This document shows, in pieces, positions 37,301 through 49,759 of a stretch of DNA of 64,000 nucleotides. Source of the DNA: Antedon mediterranea (taxonomy: Eukaryota; Echinodermata; Crinoidea; Comatulida; Antedonidae). The first letter of the stretch is position 1; each line of letters opens with the position of its first letter. Position numbers and translations under genes: made by a program. The notes below the pieces were generated by a model, which was given only the letters and a program-made list of their open reading frames with translations, had not been told where the DNA came from and did no database searches. The stretch lies in NCBI RefSeq assembly GCF_964355755.1, contig NC_092679.1:5148001-5212000 (forward strand), given 5' to 3'.

Positions 37301-40204
37301 AGCAAGATGAAAATGTTTACCTTGACCCCATTAGCTAGTCCCAACTCCATTTTTAACCTTTCGCACCCAGTAGCATGGGTTTATGGATCGTTGAAAGTCT
37401 CCTATTGGTGAAAGTTGCAATCATCAAAGACTAATCAAACGTCAGTTTATAAAGTACAAGTGACATTACTGCAGCAATGTTTTATATAACATTCTTTAAC
37501 ATGTTAAAGGACTTTTTCCCTCAATCACTCATACACAGGCCGGCACTAATTGAAAGGGGAGTAAGGTTAAAACTAGGCTAAGGGAAACCGTGGAACAGAA
37601 GATAACCGAAAAACTGTTTTCTTAGCCACCGTTTCCTGGACAAATTCCAGACCGTTTAAACAGAATACAGAGGGTGCTATGCTGGAAGAGTCAAGGGGCA
37701 AATATTATCAGAATTTAGACAAAATAAACCGTTTTAAGGATATTAATAATGACACAGTAATTGGCTATCAAATAAAACTAAAGAATGTATATTATAAATA
37801 TAAATTTGAAGTAGGAGCTGACTGGCAAACAAACTACTGTACCATTTTACAAGATAATCAAATATTTGATTTAACTATGATTAATCTTGATATATTGTCT
37901 TGTATATACTAGACGACGCATCTTTAGAGGACGTGTCCGTTTTGTTGCATGAATCATCACAAATTCCTCATGTTAATGCTTCTCTACCGAATACAGAGCT
38001 GATCATACAATAATATTTAGTTACAAGGACACAAAAAAATGTGAAATAAATCGAGTTTGCAAGCTCAACCTTGGCCTATTAACAAGTACGACACTACATG
38101 TCGTAGATAGGTAGTCATTTCAACTTGTTTATCATCATAAAAATTAACTTTAAAATGATCATAAACACTAAAGTGCATTTAAAAGAAAAAAAAAAGGCTG
38201 CAAGACGCTATGCAACGATCAATGCTACAGTACCTCACAACACAAAAGGCCTTCATCAGCTTGAAATAACACAAAAAATGCTGTATGATCGTGTTTTTGC
38301 TCAATTATTGTCCAAATCCAGCTGGTTCGAAAGACCTAATGTGTTGGTTCCGAGGCCTAACTCAAGGCTAAAAATTTTAAATATAATGAATGCACTTATT
38401 GTTATTACATTTATTAAAGTCAAGCTTTATTTCGCAAATTCATGCCTACAAAATATTTAACAATGAAAATAATATACCGTATTCAACAAAAATATTTTAC
38501 AGAGACTGTACTAGTATGATGGTAATAAAAATTAATCATACCAAAAGTTTATTTTGTAGCAGGCAGTAAACTGACAAAGGCCTACAAGAAATTTATATTT
38601 TTCTGTTAATTTTAAAAATTGTTTTTAACTTTCTAAGTTACTTTAATGTAAATAATCAGTAACTTTTTTAAACTGAATGCTTGTGATGTTGATCTAAAAT
38701 CTTTTCAAAGAATTTGGAAAAACTTGAAACTTTAAAAAACAAATAACTGAATTAAAATACTTTTTTTGTGAAAAGTATTATCTGAGGTAGTAAAAAGGCA
38801 TTAAATAGGCTTGTGACTTATATGATTGTATGATTTACTATGGGTTGTACTATGATGTACTTGAATTTGGAGGCCAAAACATCAAAGTGAATGGATTTAT
38901 GTTAACAGGATACAGCAATCAGCTACATCATTTTATGAGGAGATATTAAAATTACAAATTACATTATTATTTTTAATTTGTGCTTAAAAAACAGAATAAA
39001 AAAGAGTAATATCGATTAGGAATTCAATTATAGCAAATAAATTAATTTTTAAAAATGCAAATTTAGATTATTTATTTTAGAAATAAATATTTAACAAATA
39101 AACAAGCTTTGAGAACAAAAATTAAAATGTGAATCATTTTTTTTTTAGAAAATAAATTAAATGTTTTGTGAATTGTTCCTTTAAAAAATAAAAAAAAATT
39201 AACCTTTTATATTTATTTAAAATATGTATTTATCTAAACTCAATTACAGCTTTTCTACATTTATATATTGAATTATTTTCCGGTTTTAGTTTTGCAACAA
39301 TATTATTCATTTAAGAAATAACTGTATATTTTCTCTATAATATATTCCAGTTTATGTTCAGAACAGAATCACAATAGAGAATAATTAATTTATTTAAAAA
39401 ACTACAGTTGTCTATAAATGACATAATTTTCCACTTTTGCTTTGAAACCATTTGCAAAATATGAACATTATTTTTCTCAAGAAGTCTGGTCAGCAGATCC
39501 AACATTGTATGAATAAAATGAAGCTGTGTTAAATATGAACAGGCTTTAATTTAATATTCTAAAAAATCAACTTATAAAAAACTAATTCAAAATTAAATAT
39601 TAGCTATCTTTTCTAAACTTACAATTAATTTATTTTTCTAAGAAAAACAGATGAAAAAAAAATGTGCTTTCAACGGTAAATGGCAACCTTGACTACGATT
39701 GAATAAATTGTCACATACGTGTACATAATGTAAAGCAAGAGTATATATTATAATATGTATCCTAGTATTCCCAACATATGATTAAATTACTCTCAATTTT
39801 GATTGAATTCTTTCAAAGTTACATTTATGTAATCATTCAAGATTTGTGGTTTTTTTTTATTAATTGAAATTTTAGAATTAGTTTGAAGGAGCAAATTAAT
39901 TATTTTCAAGTTGATTATAATAAATAATTTAATTTTAAAGTTTTAATAATTTGTTTTTCTAAATGAGGAATACTTTTTTTTTTAAATAATTGTTAATAAT
40001 AAATTTGTATAATACTGTATACTGCAGTATAAGTTTTAATTAATAACTACCATTTAAAATGATGGATATACTGTATCTTAGGGCCAATGCCCACAAGTTA
40101 AGGTAAAGCCAGTAAGGTGTTCAAGTGCCTTCTGGTACAATAGGTAAAATAAATCGTGTTAAGATAACCTCTTGTCTGTACAATATACAGTAGTATAATA
40201 TTTA
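34348..40204. other. Long AT-rich tract, no gene recognised
   Basis: Mostly A/T-rich, including (TA)n at 35132-35143. Small complexity rises at 35680-36010 (with AATAAAATGGCC on minus) and 37340-37620 have no defined motif set. Frames 37679-37912 and 38125-38460 (+) match nothing I know. Confidence 0.5.
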
Positions 40205-40810
40205 AACAAACTTTGGTGTGAGTGGACTAACTTTGGGATGGGTGGACAAACTTTGGGATGGGTGGACAAACTTTGGGATGGATGGACACACTTTGGGATG
40301 GGTGGACAAACTTTAGGAAAGGTGGACAAACTTTGGGATGAGTGGACAAACTTTGGGGTGAGTGGACACACTTTGGGATGAGTGGACACTTTCGGGTCGG
40401 TGGAAACACCTTAAAAAAGGTAGACAAACTTTGGGATGGGTGGACAAACTTTGGGAAAAGTGGACAAACTTTAGGAAAGGTGGACAAACTTTGGGATGAG
40501 TGGACAAACTTTGGGATGAGTGGACAAACTTTGGGGTGAGTGCACACTTTGGGGTGAGTGGGCACACTTTGGGAAAAGGTGTAAAACTTTGGTGTAAGTG
40601 GAGTGGACAAACTTTGGGATAGGTGGACAAACTTTGGGGTGAGTGGACACTTTGAGGTGAGTGGGCACACTTTGGAAAAGGTGGACAAACTTTGGAGTGA
40701 GTGGACACTTTGTGAAAGAGGTAGACAAACTTTGGGATAAGTAGACACACTTTGGGGTGGGTGGACACCTTGGGGTGAGTAGGCATACTTTGGGAAAGGT
40801 GGACAAACAT
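40205..40810. repeat. 20-bp minisatellite, GGTGGACAAACTTTGGGATG unit
   Basis: About 30 copies with many variants (GAGTGGACACACTTTGGG...), fading out to about 40965. The period of 20 keeps all frames in register every 60 nt, giving Pro/Ser/Lys-rich minus frames such as HPKVCPPIPKFVH. Not coding. Confidence 0.95.
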
Positions 40811-40965
40811 TGATATAAACACATTTTTGGATATTAAGTGGACTGATGTTTAGGTGTGGGCTGAAAAACATTGGGATTAGTGGAAGAAATGTCATATGAT
40901 TTGACCCAAAAAAAAAAGATGTTTGTTGAGTGGAAACATTTTGGGCTGGGTGGTAGAACTGGGAT

Positions 40966-42819
40966 TGGTGTAAATGATATATAGTAAACTTTGGTGGCAG
41001 AACCTATCATGTCTCTCCTTACATACTCACATCTATGATATTGAGTTAACCATTGTTTAGATAATCAACTCATTTTTACTTACCGATTCCTAATGTTCTC
41101 CAGCTATCAATCATGATTTAATGACCATTGAAACGTTTGAGTTTTTCCACATGCTCCTTTTTTTCTTTTTTTTTTCTTTTCAAATAGTATGTTTTAACAA
41201 ATGAATCAATCATTCTTCTGAGTACAACTCTATATTTTACTTGTCAAACTGTATGAAACTTGATATATCAGAAACCCTTATTTCAATGACCTTAGATTTA
41301 CCTGTGTTTGATAGGAATTCTTAATGGACAAATACCCCCAATCACTTATATATCACTCTATTACTTCTGACATATCTTTACTAGTTATTTTTACTTGTTT
41401 TTAAATTTTTTACCTTCACAACCTGAATTACATAAAGGAAACCATTCAACGCATACAAATCAGATTTTTTTTGTTCACGTATCAAAAATAAACTAATGGA
41501 TAGATATATAGAATACAAGAATTGTTGCTGATTTTATACTTTATATTTTTTTTAAAGCATATAGATTTTTACAAATTTTTCTATTAGTCACAAATCAAAA
41601 ACAAACAAATTATGATTAATCCAAATAAGAAACAATATCAAGAATCAGATATAAAAATGAATTATATATATATATATTATTTTGTGGGCATAAAAAGATA
41701 TATAATGTAGTAAGATATGCTACTACACATTAAAATAATTAGGAATAAAGCTAAAAATATCAAAATCATTTATTCACAGGTATATCCTCAATTATTAATA
41801 TCAATGGATAAATTAAAACAAAACTTTAAAATTGGAAATGTATGCAAGTCTACGTAAAAGAAATCAAACTCTCCAAGTTTATCAGCGAAGAGTCATAAGG
41901 GATAAGTAGAAATAGTACAGCCCGAACAAACCATTCCCTAACCTATTTGATGTTGTTAACACATGACGAGAAATTGGGTCAAATATAAAAACCATGCAAC
42001 CATAAAATAAATAATTTTCAATCTTTCTCTACAGTATGTAGTTTTGTATGAGTTATGATATTATGGTTTGGCTAATAAAAATAGGCCAGTTATAATGGAG
42101 AGATATAAAATTTCTAGTCCACATTATTAGAACAGAACATCTCAAAAGTACAATATAATTAAAATGTACTGTAGTTACATTATACTTGCTTTGAAATCAT
42201 GTAGCCATTCTTTTTTAGATACATAGCATTATTATCATGCAGTTGAGTTGATTGTTAGTTTTTTAGTGTAATAATTTTTTAATGACTTTTACAAATTAAT
42301 ATTTTCAGAAAAGGTGAAATGTCAACTAACAGTGAAAATGACAATTTAGTTCCCTTTAATGCGGACTGTAACAATGAAACCTACAGTATTCTTGTGATGA
42401 TAAGAGTAGATCAGGTTTATCTTTACACAGTCATAATTTTCTCCATTACATATTGGTATACAGTAATTTCAATAAGTAGTGTTAAAAATACTGGGTACAT
42501 ATTTTACTTATTCAATATTAAAATTTGATTTCACATTATTGTATGATAGTGTTTGAGCATGTTGTACTTTGACCAGGCCTTTCATTGACAAAATGTTATG
42601 TTGACTTTTTTTCCCCTCACCTGCAAAAAAAAAATATGTTTATTTGAACCTCCTTGACCAGTGTATACTGTAGTTCCTGGTTACTGTGACACCTTAGATC
42701 CACACAGAAGCTTAGCACAGGAAACGCATGTTTCAGTGTTAAGTGAAACCCTTCATATCAAATCACTAAGACATATGAACAGCACATAATAACATGTTTC
42801 CTGTGATGTACATTGACCA
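40966..42819. other. AT-rich DNA, no feature recognised
   Basis: Includes a short (TA)n at about 41662-41680. No gene; frame 42319-42528 has no domain. Confidence 0.55.
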
Positions 42820-43960
42820 CTTCCCACCTTAGTGGATTAAATTAACTTGAAAATAACATTGGTGTAGAATACTGTGTACCAACTGGCCTATACTATGTAC
42901 ACTTTCAAAGACCAGAGGTATACTGTAGTCTAAGTAGTTCATACTATAACAGCTTATAAAATGTGGTCCCACCTTTGTGGATTATGTTGAAAATAACATT
43001 GGTCTAAAATACTGTGTACCAACTGGCCTATACAGTACTATGTACACTTTCAAAGATCAGAGGTATACTGTAGTCTAAGTAGTTCATACTATAACAGCTT
43101 ATAAAATGTGGTCCCACCTTTGTGGATTATGTTGAAAATAACATTGGTCTAAAATACTGTGTACCAACTGGCCTATACAGTACTATGTACACTTTCAAAG
43201 ACCAGAGGTATACTGTAGTCTGAGTGGTTCAAACTTAACAGCTTATAAAATGTGGTCCCACCTTTGTGGATTATGTTGAAAATAACATTGGTCTAAAATA
43301 CTGTGTACCAACTGGCCTATACAGTACTATGTACACTTTCAAAGACCAGAGGTATACTGTAGTCTGAGTGGTTCAAACTTAACAGCTTATAAAATGTGGT
43401 CCCACCTTAGTGGATTATGTTGAAAATAACATTGGTCTAAAATACTGTGTACCAACTGGCCTATACAGTACTATGTACACTTTCAAAGACCAGAGGTATA
43501 CTGTAGTCTGAGTGGTTCAAACTTAACAGCTTATAAAATGTGGTCCCACCTTAGTGGATTATGTTGAAAATAACATTGGTCTAAAATACTGTGTACCAAC
43601 TGGCCTATACAGTACTATGTACACTTTCAAAGACCAGAGGTATACTGTAGTCTGAGTGGTTCAAACTTAACAGCTTATAAAATGTGGTCCCACCTTAGTG
43701 GATTATGTTGAAAATAACATTGGTCTAAAATACTGTGTACCAACTGGCCTATACAGTACTATGTACACTTTCAAAGACCAGAGGTATACTGTAGTCTGAG
43801 TGGTTCAAACTTAACAGCTTATAAAATGTGGTCCCAACTTAGTGGATTATGTTGAAAATAACATTGGTCTAAAATACTGTGTACCAACTGGCCTAAATGT
43901 TACTAATGTGCAGTATAGTATGTAAAGTTTCAAAGACCAAAGGATAGTCCAAGTTGGTGG
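42820..43960. repeat. 144-bp satellite array, about 7-8 copies
   Basis: GTGTACCAACTGGCC recurs at 42874, 43014, 43159, 43303, 43447, 43591, 43735 and 43879. The first steps are 140 and 145 bp, then exactly 144 bp. Central copies are almost identical while the edge copies diverge, the pattern of recent homogenisation by unequal exchange. Confidence 0.97.
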
Positions 43961-44586
43961 AACTATCTATACACAGCAGATATGTGGTGAGATAGGCTAT
44001 CATAAGAGACACATTTTATGTAGATTTATAAATGTCATTGGTCATCTGATAACAAGGGATACTGTATAACTACTGTAAAAGCAGTAAGTCTGGTATGAGA
44101 GTGTAAGAATCAGCATTGTCTGCCTTCCTTACTCTATCAAACACAAAAGGTCAGCCACATTATATGACATGAGACCATGGAGAAATCATTTTGGTAGTTA
44201 TAGTACTAACTTAATTCTTTATGCTGAGAATACACTACAGTAATAGTCAAAATACAGTACTATGTGTGTCTGTATTTATAACACAATAAACTAGAACCAT
44301 TAAGAACATAATTGTAAAAAATAATAAATGATGGAAAATGAGGGATCATATGAAAGAAGATCAAATAATTATAGTACAACAAGTAAAGAGTGATTACTTT
44401 AGCCCTTTTGGGCTAGATACATTTTGAATTGTTACAAGGTGGATATTTTTAGATTTAAATTTAAGTCTGTACAGTTTTGAATGAAGGACTATTAAGAACC
44501 ATTAGGAAGGGTGGAAACTGTTAGGTATCAGTCCAAATTAATTACTAGTACCAATATGTGGTACGAACTTGAAGAGAGTACTTTTA

Positions 44587-45045
44587 CAGTATTGAGAAAC
44601 AGGTTGAATACTGTACACTATTGTGTACATTAGTACAGTATTGAGAAAGAGGCTCAATACTGTACACTACTGTATAATATACAGTAATATAATATTACAG
44701 TATTGAGAAACAGACTCATTACTACACTATACTGTATCAGTAGTCACACACAGTATTGAGAAACAGGCTCATTACTACACTATACTGTATCAGTAGTCAC
44801 ACACAGTATTGAGAAACAGACTCATTACTACACTATACTGTATCAGTAGTCACACACAGTATTGAGAAACAGACTCATTACTACACTATACTGTATCAGT
44901 AGTCACACACAGTATTGAGAAACAGACTCATTACTACACTATACTGTATCAGTAGTCACACACAGTATTGAGAAACAGACTCATTACTACACTATACTGT
45001 ATCAGTAGTCACACACAGTATTGAGAAACAGGCTCAATATACCTA
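44587..45045. repeat. 53-bp satellite array
   Basis: TATTGAGAAACAGRCTC recurs at 44701, 44754, 44807, 44860, 44913, 44966 and 45019, an exact 53-bp step, with two diverged units before (44590, 44639). Units carry TATACTGTATCAGTAGTC. Confidence 0.97.
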
Positions 45046-45522
45046 CTGTACTGAACAGTATACAGTAGTTGGGTATAAAAATGCTCACATGTGATTACAG
45101 AAATACTCTTAGTTGTTGAATCTAAATTTGAATTTAACCAAAGAGTTGAACAATTTACAGTAACTTTTAAATTCATTGTTTATTGTAAATGCTGACAAAC
45201 TTTATATTCTAACAGAATTAATCAAAGTAAGAACAATAACATTGGATTTTTGAATGAATGGATTTTACACAGACAAACAATGATGAAAAAGAAAAGAAAA
45301 AATAAAGATTACTAATGTGAAGGAATAAACAAAAAATACCTGAAATGATTAAATGAATGAAGAACATAACAAATTAAAAGAAAGAAGATTTTTTGTTAAA
45401 ATTACAATAGTATTTAACTATAATAATAATCTCTTTTATTGTCAACAATAAACAAAAACAATTGACAAATGGTATTAGGGTATACTGTATAGTAGCCATT
45501 ATTAATTATCACTTAGTGCTTA

Positions 45523-45715
45523 AGCGTGGTTCCCACTAGCGACGCAACGCAAGGACGTAACGCAACGCAAGTAAATTGAGCAATCACAAGCGATGTCTTA
45601 TTCGCTTGTGATTGCTAACTGTCTATAACTTCGCTTGTCATTGGTTAAAACGCTTGCGTTGCGTTTACGTCCTTGCGTTTACGTCCTTGCGTTACGTTCT
45701 AGTGGGAACCAAGCT
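45523..45715. mobile_element. MITE family 2, copy 4 (best preserved)
   Basis: AGCGTGGTTCCCACTAG at the left and CTAGTGGGAACCAAGCT at the right, flanked by TTA on both sides (45520-45522 and 45716-45718). Interior repeats ACGTAACGCAACGCAAG and the CAATCACAAGCGA hairpin match copy 1. 193 bp, noncoding; consistent with a PIF/Harbinger-like 3-bp duplication. Confidence 0.88.
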
Positions 45716-45718
45716 TTA

Positions 45719-46299
45719 TCCCCATCTTTAAAATGTACAATTTCTTGAAAATGATGAAAAAATAGTAAGCAGAATTTAACAAAAATAAACGTAATATAAA
45801 TAATAAACGAATTAAAACTAAATCTCATTCTTGGTAAAACGATTATAGATTTTATAATTCTCTAATACTTTGAAAGTTTAAGAATACATCTGCATCTAAT
45901 ATAACTACATAGAATAACATTTTTATTTATTTTTTGTTCCTGTCAATATACCTATAAGTATTAAATATCCACTTATAACTTTGTTTGACAAAGTCAAGCC
46001 TACTATGTATGCATTGGTATGTAATATTTACATTACCCTATCAGATTAATTTTAATAAATTATACTTGGTTTATTTATCTTGGTCAGAGATAGCTACACA
46101 CACCTGTTTGTAACCATAGAGAAAAAAAATGTTGGTATTTCAAAGACCAAATGGTCAAAAGTTGAAGAGATTTAAATATTTTAGAATATTATGTTTAATT
46201 GAGACATTCAATGCAAATATCTGAGAGCAGTAAATTATGTGGTATTTATCATTCACACACATTGTAAGATGTACTGTACTGTACAACAATGTGGTCATA
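45719..46299. other. AT-rich DNA, no feature recognised
   Basis: Nothing beyond AT-rich sequence and one TGTACTGTACTGTAC word near 46270. Confidence 0.55.
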
Positions 46300-46960
46300 A
46301 AAGCGTCTCCATGGGTTGAAGGTTATTCGCGTTGGCCGGTTACTGATTATCGTTCTTTTATTCGCTGTTATACACTGAGGTCAGTGTTTTTCCAATGACT
46401 TTTTATACAGCGCCATATTAGCTACTGGTCTATATTTTTACAAGGTATGCTAAATAGGGTAGGCTATATGAAGCCAAACAAAGACGGCGCTTCTCGGCTG
46501 CTGCGTCAGGTTAACCAATCAATACAAGGCATTAGCAATTGGATTCCAACAAAAAAAATAATAATTTCTTTCCCAAACTAATGCCCTATAGCAAATTTAA
46601 ACAACTTTCAGACTGAGATTAAAATTATAAATTTAGTTACAGCACGGGAGAGTTGAAGGTTAAAATATTTCGTTAGTTGACCACTAACGATGATTATTAA
46701 CAATCACGTATTACAACTGCCGTGCCCCTTATTAAATAAGAATCTGGGCGTCCGGAATATGACCAAGGTCTGTTGAACACACACTGATCAATAAATAATA
46801 AATTCATGTCTACCACCATTTTGTGTGACCAAAGTTGACCTGTCACGTTGAGTTGTTCTAACCAAGGTCAGACTTGGATCTAAGGCTTTATAGCACTATA
46901 AAGGCAAAGGTGGCGATTCCACTCTGTGGATTACGTAAATGACCAGAATTCCACCCGAGA
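46300..46960. promoter_or_regulatory. High-complexity island 3 kb inside the inferred intron, candidate enhancer
   Basis: About 650 bp of GC-elevated unique sequence with CCAAT words, several AGGTCA-type half-sites (including a direct pair at 46826-46841) and a CTTTATAGCACTATAAAG palindrome near 46892. No long frame. Position just inside a first intron suits a regulatory role. Confidence 0.38.
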
Positions 46961-47570
46961 GACGAGCCATTTCTGGACAAGATAATAACATAATGATATA
47001 AATAATTCACCACAAACTAACTACTTTAATTGATGTTTATTTTTATATTTAGTTGGAAAATGTAATAATAAAGCTGACTCTATGCATATTACTTACAGAA
47101 AGTGTTCAAAGATTACTATAAAAGTACAATAGGCCAAATACATAGTAAATATTGCCAGACAGATTTGTTCAAGGGTCTCTACAAATAATAAATCCACTCT
47201 ACCATGCAGGCATAATATTAACAGCTCTCTCTTTTTGTCAAGTCAGCAGCAGGAATAATTTTTCTAGAGGCAAGGCCAGTAACAATAAATAACACAAATG
47301 TAATAGTACTTTTCGACCTTTGTTTGAACTACAAATGACCATCAAATTTAGCTCACAGGCTGGTTTCCTGACATTGCTAACAGTAATTAGTATATACTCC
47401 AGCCAGCATAAGTCAGTTGGCCTGTCTGGCTATGCTGACCTTCCACAACCTTCCATTAAGCTGACCAGTGGAAATATTATGTAACTAGTTAATAGTAAAC
47501 AATTGGCCAGACAAGTTCAGGGATAATCTCAGCATAAGAAAGACATTATTAGCCTTAGGATATAGGCCTA

Positions 47571-47795
47571 TTATGTAACATTACACAATGTTTATATTAG
47601 TAGAGGTCAACCAGTCTGGATTCAATGACCTATTATTAAACTGGACTTCACAAAGGGTCAGCTAAGGACAAGGCTGTTTAACAATTGAAGTGTGCAGACC
47701 TAATTATTCATGTAACATTGCTCAATGTTTATATTAGTTAATAGGTCAACCAGTCTGGACTTAAGGCTGGACATCACAAAAGGGACAGTAAAGTA
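47571..47795. repeat. Diverged tandem duplication, about 137-bp period
   Basis: TGTAACATTRCNCAATGTTTATATTAG plus AGGTCAACCAGTCTGGA occurs from 47574 and again from 47711. A partial third echo (GACGTCACAGAGGTCAACTA) lies near 48320. Confidence 0.8.
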
Positions 47796-48689
47796 GAATA
47801 CTGTACAGTTGTATAGATAGAAGGCCTAATAAAACTATATTCTAGTCTTTAATAATAGAAAGTACTGTAGACTTGTAGGCCTATCTACAGAGAAAAAATG
47901 TTATAATTTACTTTTTTAAGGTACAATACTGTAGTAATGGTATACTGTAGTTTACTTCTCATTGTACTGTCTAAAAATACATTTGAATTACACATTCCAA
48001 TCTAGATAAAAAAAAGATGTACTTACTAATGATATAAGTACTTACTTAATAATAAGTATATAAAATAATAAATTTCATAAATATTTAATTCTAATAATAG
48101 ATATTAACAGTTTAAAAGCTTTGAACCCACATGAATACAAAAGGGTTAACTCAAGTATGTGAACCGCTTGGGCAGGCCTGCTCTTGGCTACTTTAGGCCT
48201 ACAGTTTTTTATTTCTTATTTCATTGTATAACCTACAGAAAATTCTTTAGTTCTTTTTTTGTAGTGTATTTTATAGTTTTATTTGTGTATAATATATTTT
48301 TAAACAGGATTACTATAGTGGACGTCACAGAGGTCAACTAAGAACAAGGCTGGATAATATTAGAAGTTGTTATTACACTATTTTTATCTGTTTATTGGAA
48401 GTTACAGAAACAGTCTTAATTTTAAAAAGGTAAGTATAAGAAAGAAGATTTCAAATAATTATTTATATTATAACATTTTATTTAATTATCACTCTGACTA
48501 ATTTAATATAATAATAATATTAGAACATATTTATAAAATGTTACAAACACACTATGCCTTTATTATCTTTCATTGTGTTATGTATTCTTCCACTAAAATA
48601 GTTCCTATAGAAAGGACCAGTGGGTTTTGATGAAAAGATCCAAGGTAAAATACCAACAAAAAATTTTTTTTATGAAATCCTAACCTTGT

Positions 48690-48960
48690 AAATATTAAAT
48701 ATGATTAAGAACGAGGTCAATTTAGGAATCTTTATTATGCCATATTTATCCTTGCAAGGTAATAATTTTGCTACGCAAATGGTAAACAAATTGTTGCTTT
48801 CGGAATACATAGCACACAAAACCTTTGTCACAAAGGCGAACCATTTTGTATTAATCAACACGCCCCGGTCGTGTTCGATCGGAAACAATACGGATACCGG
48901 TCTAACGAAAGCCTCAGCCATTTTATTCAACTCCATAGAAAATCACAAAAAAAATACAGC
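48690..48960. promoter_or_regulatory. Higher-complexity block, candidate conserved element or exon
   Basis: Both strands are open for 88 codons here (48670-48936 minus, 48701-48967 plus), unusual for this AT-rich DNA, with ACGCAAATGG, GAAACAATACGGATACCGGTC and AAAATGGCTGAGGC (minus) words. Neither protein resembles anything I know, and double-strand openness argues for noncoding constraint or chance. Confidence 0.3.
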
Positions 48961-48999
48961 AATTTAAATTATGTTGAAGGTCGCTATGTAATTTTTCTC

Positions 49000-49260
49000 T
49001 TAAAATATATTTATGAGCCCAAGCGAGTCGCCATATAATACACTGACCAATAGAGTGAAGTCGTGGCTATGTACTTAAATAGCTATTGGTGTTTGGCGCA
49101 CCTTCGCCCCATGGATCAGCATAATATACTCGTTGTGTACATTAAACCGTATGCAAAATAAGTCAGAAGGAAAGCAACTGGCTGCCTAAGGGCTTATGAT
49201 GGCGATCGTTTCAATAGGCAAGAGCTACGTATACGGTCGTTGTCTGTGTTGCAGACATTT
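49000..49260. promoter_or_regulatory. Higher-complexity block near the first exon
   Basis: GC-elevated sequence with GACCAATAG, CTATTGG and the POU-octamer-like TATGCAAAAT. No frame. Candidate promoter-proximal intronic regulatory DNA. Confidence 0.3.
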
Positions 49261-49753
49261 CTCCTTCACACAATCAATGTAAATAAATACTGATTACAAA
49301 ATGTCATTAATAACATTTACAATTATTTAATAGAAAATTTAGAAGAGGTTAAATTATTTACTATACCTATTAGTATTAATGGAAAAATACAATGTATTTA
49401 TATGAAAGGGGAATTCCCTTTGTAAAACCCCCCACCCATGGACTACACACAAATTAATTGTTAGATAATAAACATGTTAGTATATCACCATAAACAAAAC
49501 TATTGTTTTAAAGTGTTCTTACATAATAAAAGAATAACATTGTCAGATTATAGGCCCGTTATATTCACATTTTGCGATAGCAGTTAGAACTTAGAGCTAA
49601 CCGTGCTACTAACGAACGGTTCTAAGCTTGACCAGGACTGTGTCTGCACCACGGTCCGGTGAGACCTGACACCAACAATGTTCAACCGGCCAGGTAGACG
49701 GCCGATGTTTAGAAGGTGTAACAACAGGCTAAACATTTATAAAATCAAATAAA

Positions 49754-49759
49754 ACTTAC
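49754..49759 (-). other. Splice donor of the MSRRKQ exon (GTAAGT)
   Basis: On the minus strand the exon ends ACTG and the intron begins GTAAGT, a full consensus U1 site. Continuing the frame past it only adds a few AT-rich codons to a stop, as expected for intron read-through. Confidence 0.8.

Larger units (their letters stand above)
1..49753 (-). other. Inferred first intron (incomplete) of the MSRRKQ gene
   Basis: No exon with zinc-finger spacing (CxxC...HxxxH) was found on the minus strand left of the donor, and the only long minus frames are repeat-driven (33496-34494 and 40159-40895). The simplest reading is a first intron of more than 49 kb leaving the window. Very long first introns with regulatory elements are known for vertebrate ZFPM2 and BCL11 genes. 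Small exons hidden in AT-rich DNA cannot be excluded. This is inference. Confidence 0.45.

Noticed and set aside
38783-38792. let-7-like TGAGGTAGTA
   Set aside because: The match stops after ten bases (followed by AAAAGGC) and no precursor hairpin surrounds it.
40159-40895. Pro/Ser/Lys-rich minus frames
   Set aside because: By-product of the 20-bp minisatellite; several overlapping frames are open at once.
41088-41130. Minus-strand GTAAGT donor after a short open segment
   Set aside because: Stops close the usable frames just upstream and no acceptor is visible.
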